7,913 nt of DNA, from positions 1 through 7,913 of the forward strand of contig CAXGOB010000131.1 in NCBI GenBank assembly GCA_964011275.1, in the 5' to 3' direction. Within the stretch, counting starts at the first letter, position 1; each line of letters opens with the position of its first letter. Shown one piece after another: positions 6,674-7,913 of this stretch. The DNA comes from UBA7328 sp002471345 (GTDB taxonomy: Bacteria; Bacteroidota; Bacteroidia; Chitinophagales; Saprospiraceae). A program made the translations under genes and the position numbers. A model generated the notes under the pieces. That model was not told the origin of the DNA and ran no database searches. It worked only from the letters and a program-made list of their open reading frames with translations.

Positions 6674-7282
6674 CTATTTAATAATGCTGAGTAACACTTT
6701 CTTATTTTTCAAAAACCCCTCAAATATATCACCTTTTTTAATCTGCCCTACTCCTGCAGGAGTGCCTGTAAAAAGGAGGTCACCTGGTTTCAATGTGAAA
6801 AATTTAGAGGCATAGGAAATTAGATAATCAAAAGAAAAAATCAGGTCTTTTGTATTTCCCTGTTGCACAATATGACCATTCTTTTCTAATCGAAACTCTA
6901 TTGACTTCTCTCTCCAGAAGTCAAAATCTTGAAAATCACCAATAGGTGCAGAATAATCAAAAGCTTTTGCAATTTCCCAAGGATGACCTTTGGATTTACA
7001 TTGAGTCTGAATATCCCTAGCTGTATAATCTAATCCTAATGTAATCTGATCTATATAATCTAAAGCTTCCTCTCTGGGAATACTTTTGCCCGGTTTAGAA
7101 ATTCTCAAAACAACTTCACATTCATAATGAATTTCTTCTGACCATTCAGGATGATAAAATGGACGATGACCTTTGACTAAAGCCGTGGCAGGCTTCATAA
7201 AAATAAGTGGTTTACTCGGTATTGGATTATTGAGCTCTTTAGCGTGATCTATATAATTTCTTCCTATGCAAATGATCTTCAT
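6674..7282 (-). CDS. Fumarylacetoacetate hydrolase family protein (FAHD1-like acylpyruvase / oxaloacetate decarboxylase)
   Basis: A 202-residue single-domain FAH-fold protein, close in length and motifs to FAHD1/YcgM, which hydrolyse acylpyruvates or decarboxylate oxaloacetate using Mg2+ or Mn2+. Visible features: IGRNYIDHAKE (6-16), with His13 and Glu16 spaced like the catalytic His-Glu pair of FAHD1; KPATA (30-34); the metal ligands E54, E56 (HYECE) and D85 (GLDYTARD); the substrate-side segment KSKGHPWEIAKAFD (96-109); and LFTGTPAGVG (170-179). The true substrate cannot be decided: family members also hydrolyse fumarylpyruvate or isomerise homoprotocatechuate intermediates, but no aromatic-degradation genes are nearby, so housekeeping oxaloacetate or acylpyruvate clearance is more likely. 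The start is ATG 7282, 35 nt after the trpS stop. A tiny frame in that gap ends TAATG into this start. Confidence 0.92.
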   Translation of the reverse strand: MKIICIGRNYIDHAKELNNPIPSKPLIFMKPATALVKGHRPFYHPEWSEEIHYECEVVLRISKPGKSIPREEALDYIDQITLGLDYTARDIQTQCKSKGHPWEIAKAFDYSAPIGDFQDFDFWREKSIEFRLEKNGHIVQQGNTKDLIFSFDYLISYASKFFTLKPGDLLFTGTPAGVGQIKKGDIFEGFLKNKKVLLSIIK

Positions 7283-7317
7283 TAGGCAATCATCATATTT
7301 TGATTCATATTATTACT

Positions 7318-7913
7318 CTAAAACTTCACATTCATTAGCCCTACTAATTCCTTTACTTCTCCTACTGTTTTTTGAGCTTTCTTTCTAATTTGTTCTGATG
7401 ACTGCTTGATTTTATATTTAAGTTCTCTTTTAGCCTCTTTATCAGACAATTCTGCTTTTCTTTCTTTCAAAGGAGCTAGGAACTTTACTAATTCTTCAGC
7501 TACACCTTCTTTCAGATGACCATACTGTAACACTCCATTTTTAAAGTCACCCATCAAGCTATCAAAAGTTTCGGTCGCTTTACATGCTGCTAGTATTTCA
7601 AAAAGGTTTGACACTCCAGCACTCATTTCATCACTTGTGCTCTCACCACTATCAGTTACAGCAGATCTGATTTGCTTTCTGATTCTATCTTCTTCTTCAA
7701 AGACATTGATATAATGTTTCTCCCCAGCACTTTTACTCATTTTACGAGTTGGATCCGCCGTGGATCTAATTTTTGGGGTTTCTGTATATAGTGGTTCTGG
7801 CATTACGAAGTACTCCTTTCCTACACTATGATTAAATCGCTGGGCTATCTCCCTACTTAACTCTAAATGCTGTTCTTGATCTTTACCTACTGGCACATAT
7901 CCCGCATTATATA
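7318..7913 (-). CDS. trpS: Tryptophanyl-tRNA synthetase, C-terminal part (5' end lies beyond the window)
   Basis: The frame is open to the right edge, continuing upstream of the GTG at 7896 as Tyr-Asn-Ala-Gly-Tyr; that GTG is therefore an internal Val codon, not the start. The 197 residues present are the C-terminal part of a class I synthetase that charges tRNA-Trp; the HIGH-motif half is missing only because the window ends. Seen here: VPVGKDQEQHLEL, the conserved Trp/ATP-site region; DPTRKMSKS, with the class I KMSKS loop encoded at 7743-7729; RKQIRSAVTDS; GVSNLFEILAA; and the helical anticodon-binding end (QYGHLKEGVAEELVKFLAPL). The tail is Lys/Glu-rich and ends NVKF. A usual full length is about 325-335 residues. 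The stop is TAG 7320-7318, followed by a 35-nt gap to the FAH-family gene, so the two are probably transcribed together. Confidence 0.96.
   Translation of the reverse strand, partial: YNAGYVPVGKDQEQHLELSREIAQRFNHSVGKEYFVMPEPLYTETPKIRSTADPTRKMSKSAGEKHYINVFEEEDRIRKQIRSAVTDSGESTSDEMSAGVSNLFEILAACKATETFDSLMGDFKNGVLQYGHLKEGVAEELVKFLAPLKERKAELSDKEAKRELKYKIKQSSEQIRKKAQKTVGEVKELVGLMNVKF

Noticed and set aside
7282..7308. Eight-codon leader peptide (MNQNMMIA) ending TAATG at the FAH-family start
   Set aside because: It could support translational coupling, but such short frames arise by chance in AT-rich gaps and there is no residue bias suggesting attenuation.
7318..7913. Truncated trpS pseudogene, or a short gene starting at GTG 7896
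   Set aside because: The frame stays open with conserved TrpRS residues upstream of 7896 to the window edge, so it is simply cut by the window.
1..7913. CRISPR arrays, insertion sequences, tRNA genes, phage or defence genes
   Set aside because: Reading both strands showed no regularly spaced repeats, terminal inverted repeats with transposase, tRNA-like cloverleaf or defence-type domains; nearly all sequence is accounted for by housekeeping genes.

Overview
The window is a compact, AT-rich stretch of chromosome from a member of the Bacteroidota, most likely a marine Cytophagales-type bacterium. That placement is inferred from four things: no Shine-Dalgarno-like sequences before the starts, a TAnnTTTG-type -7 promoter element, lineage-typical versions of several proteins (MetK with a long insertion near its C terminus, a DEDDh exonuclease with an ExoX-like tail, a lipoprotein ApbE), and low GC. 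The genus cannot be fixed from the sequence alone.

All nine complete or partial major genes, plus a lipoprotein fragment at the left edge, lie on the minus strand, so transcription runs from high to low coordinates. Entering at the right edge are: the C-terminal two thirds of tryptophanyl-tRNA synthetase (trpS, 7318-7913), a FAHD1-like fumarylacetoacetate-hydrolase-family enzyme (6674-7282) and S-adenosylmethionine synthetase (metK, 5400-6656). After a 90-nt gap come an orphan ATP-grasp ligase-like protein that appears to start at TTG (4308-5309) and type III pantothenate kinase (coaX, 3529-4302), 5 nt apart.

A 75-nt gap carrying a good -7 promoter match leads into a tightly packed unit: an unrecognised 180-residue protein (2911-3453), a TerC-family membrane protein (2050-2907), a lipoprotein-type FAD:protein FMN transferase (apbE, 1038-2057), a DEDDh 3'-5' exonuclease (209-1075) and the start of a small lipoprotein (1-196, cut by the window edge). 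Gaps in this unit are 3 nt, -8 nt, -38 nt and 12 nt, which argues for co-transcription and translational coupling.

Functionally this is mostly housekeeping: aminoacylation, SAM synthesis, the first step of CoA synthesis, flavinylation of exported proteins, metal-ion transport and DNA end processing. I see no mobile element, CRISPR array, RNA gene, phage gene or recognisable defence system, and no convincing new system. The points most worth following up are the unrecognised 180-residue gene heading the terC-apbE unit, the TerC/ApbE pairing (a putative metal exporter coupled to a metal-dependent exported enzyme), the orphan ATP-grasp protein, and a Gly-to-Arg change in a normally glycine-rich ApbE motif. 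No stretch longer than about 100 bases lacks a gene.
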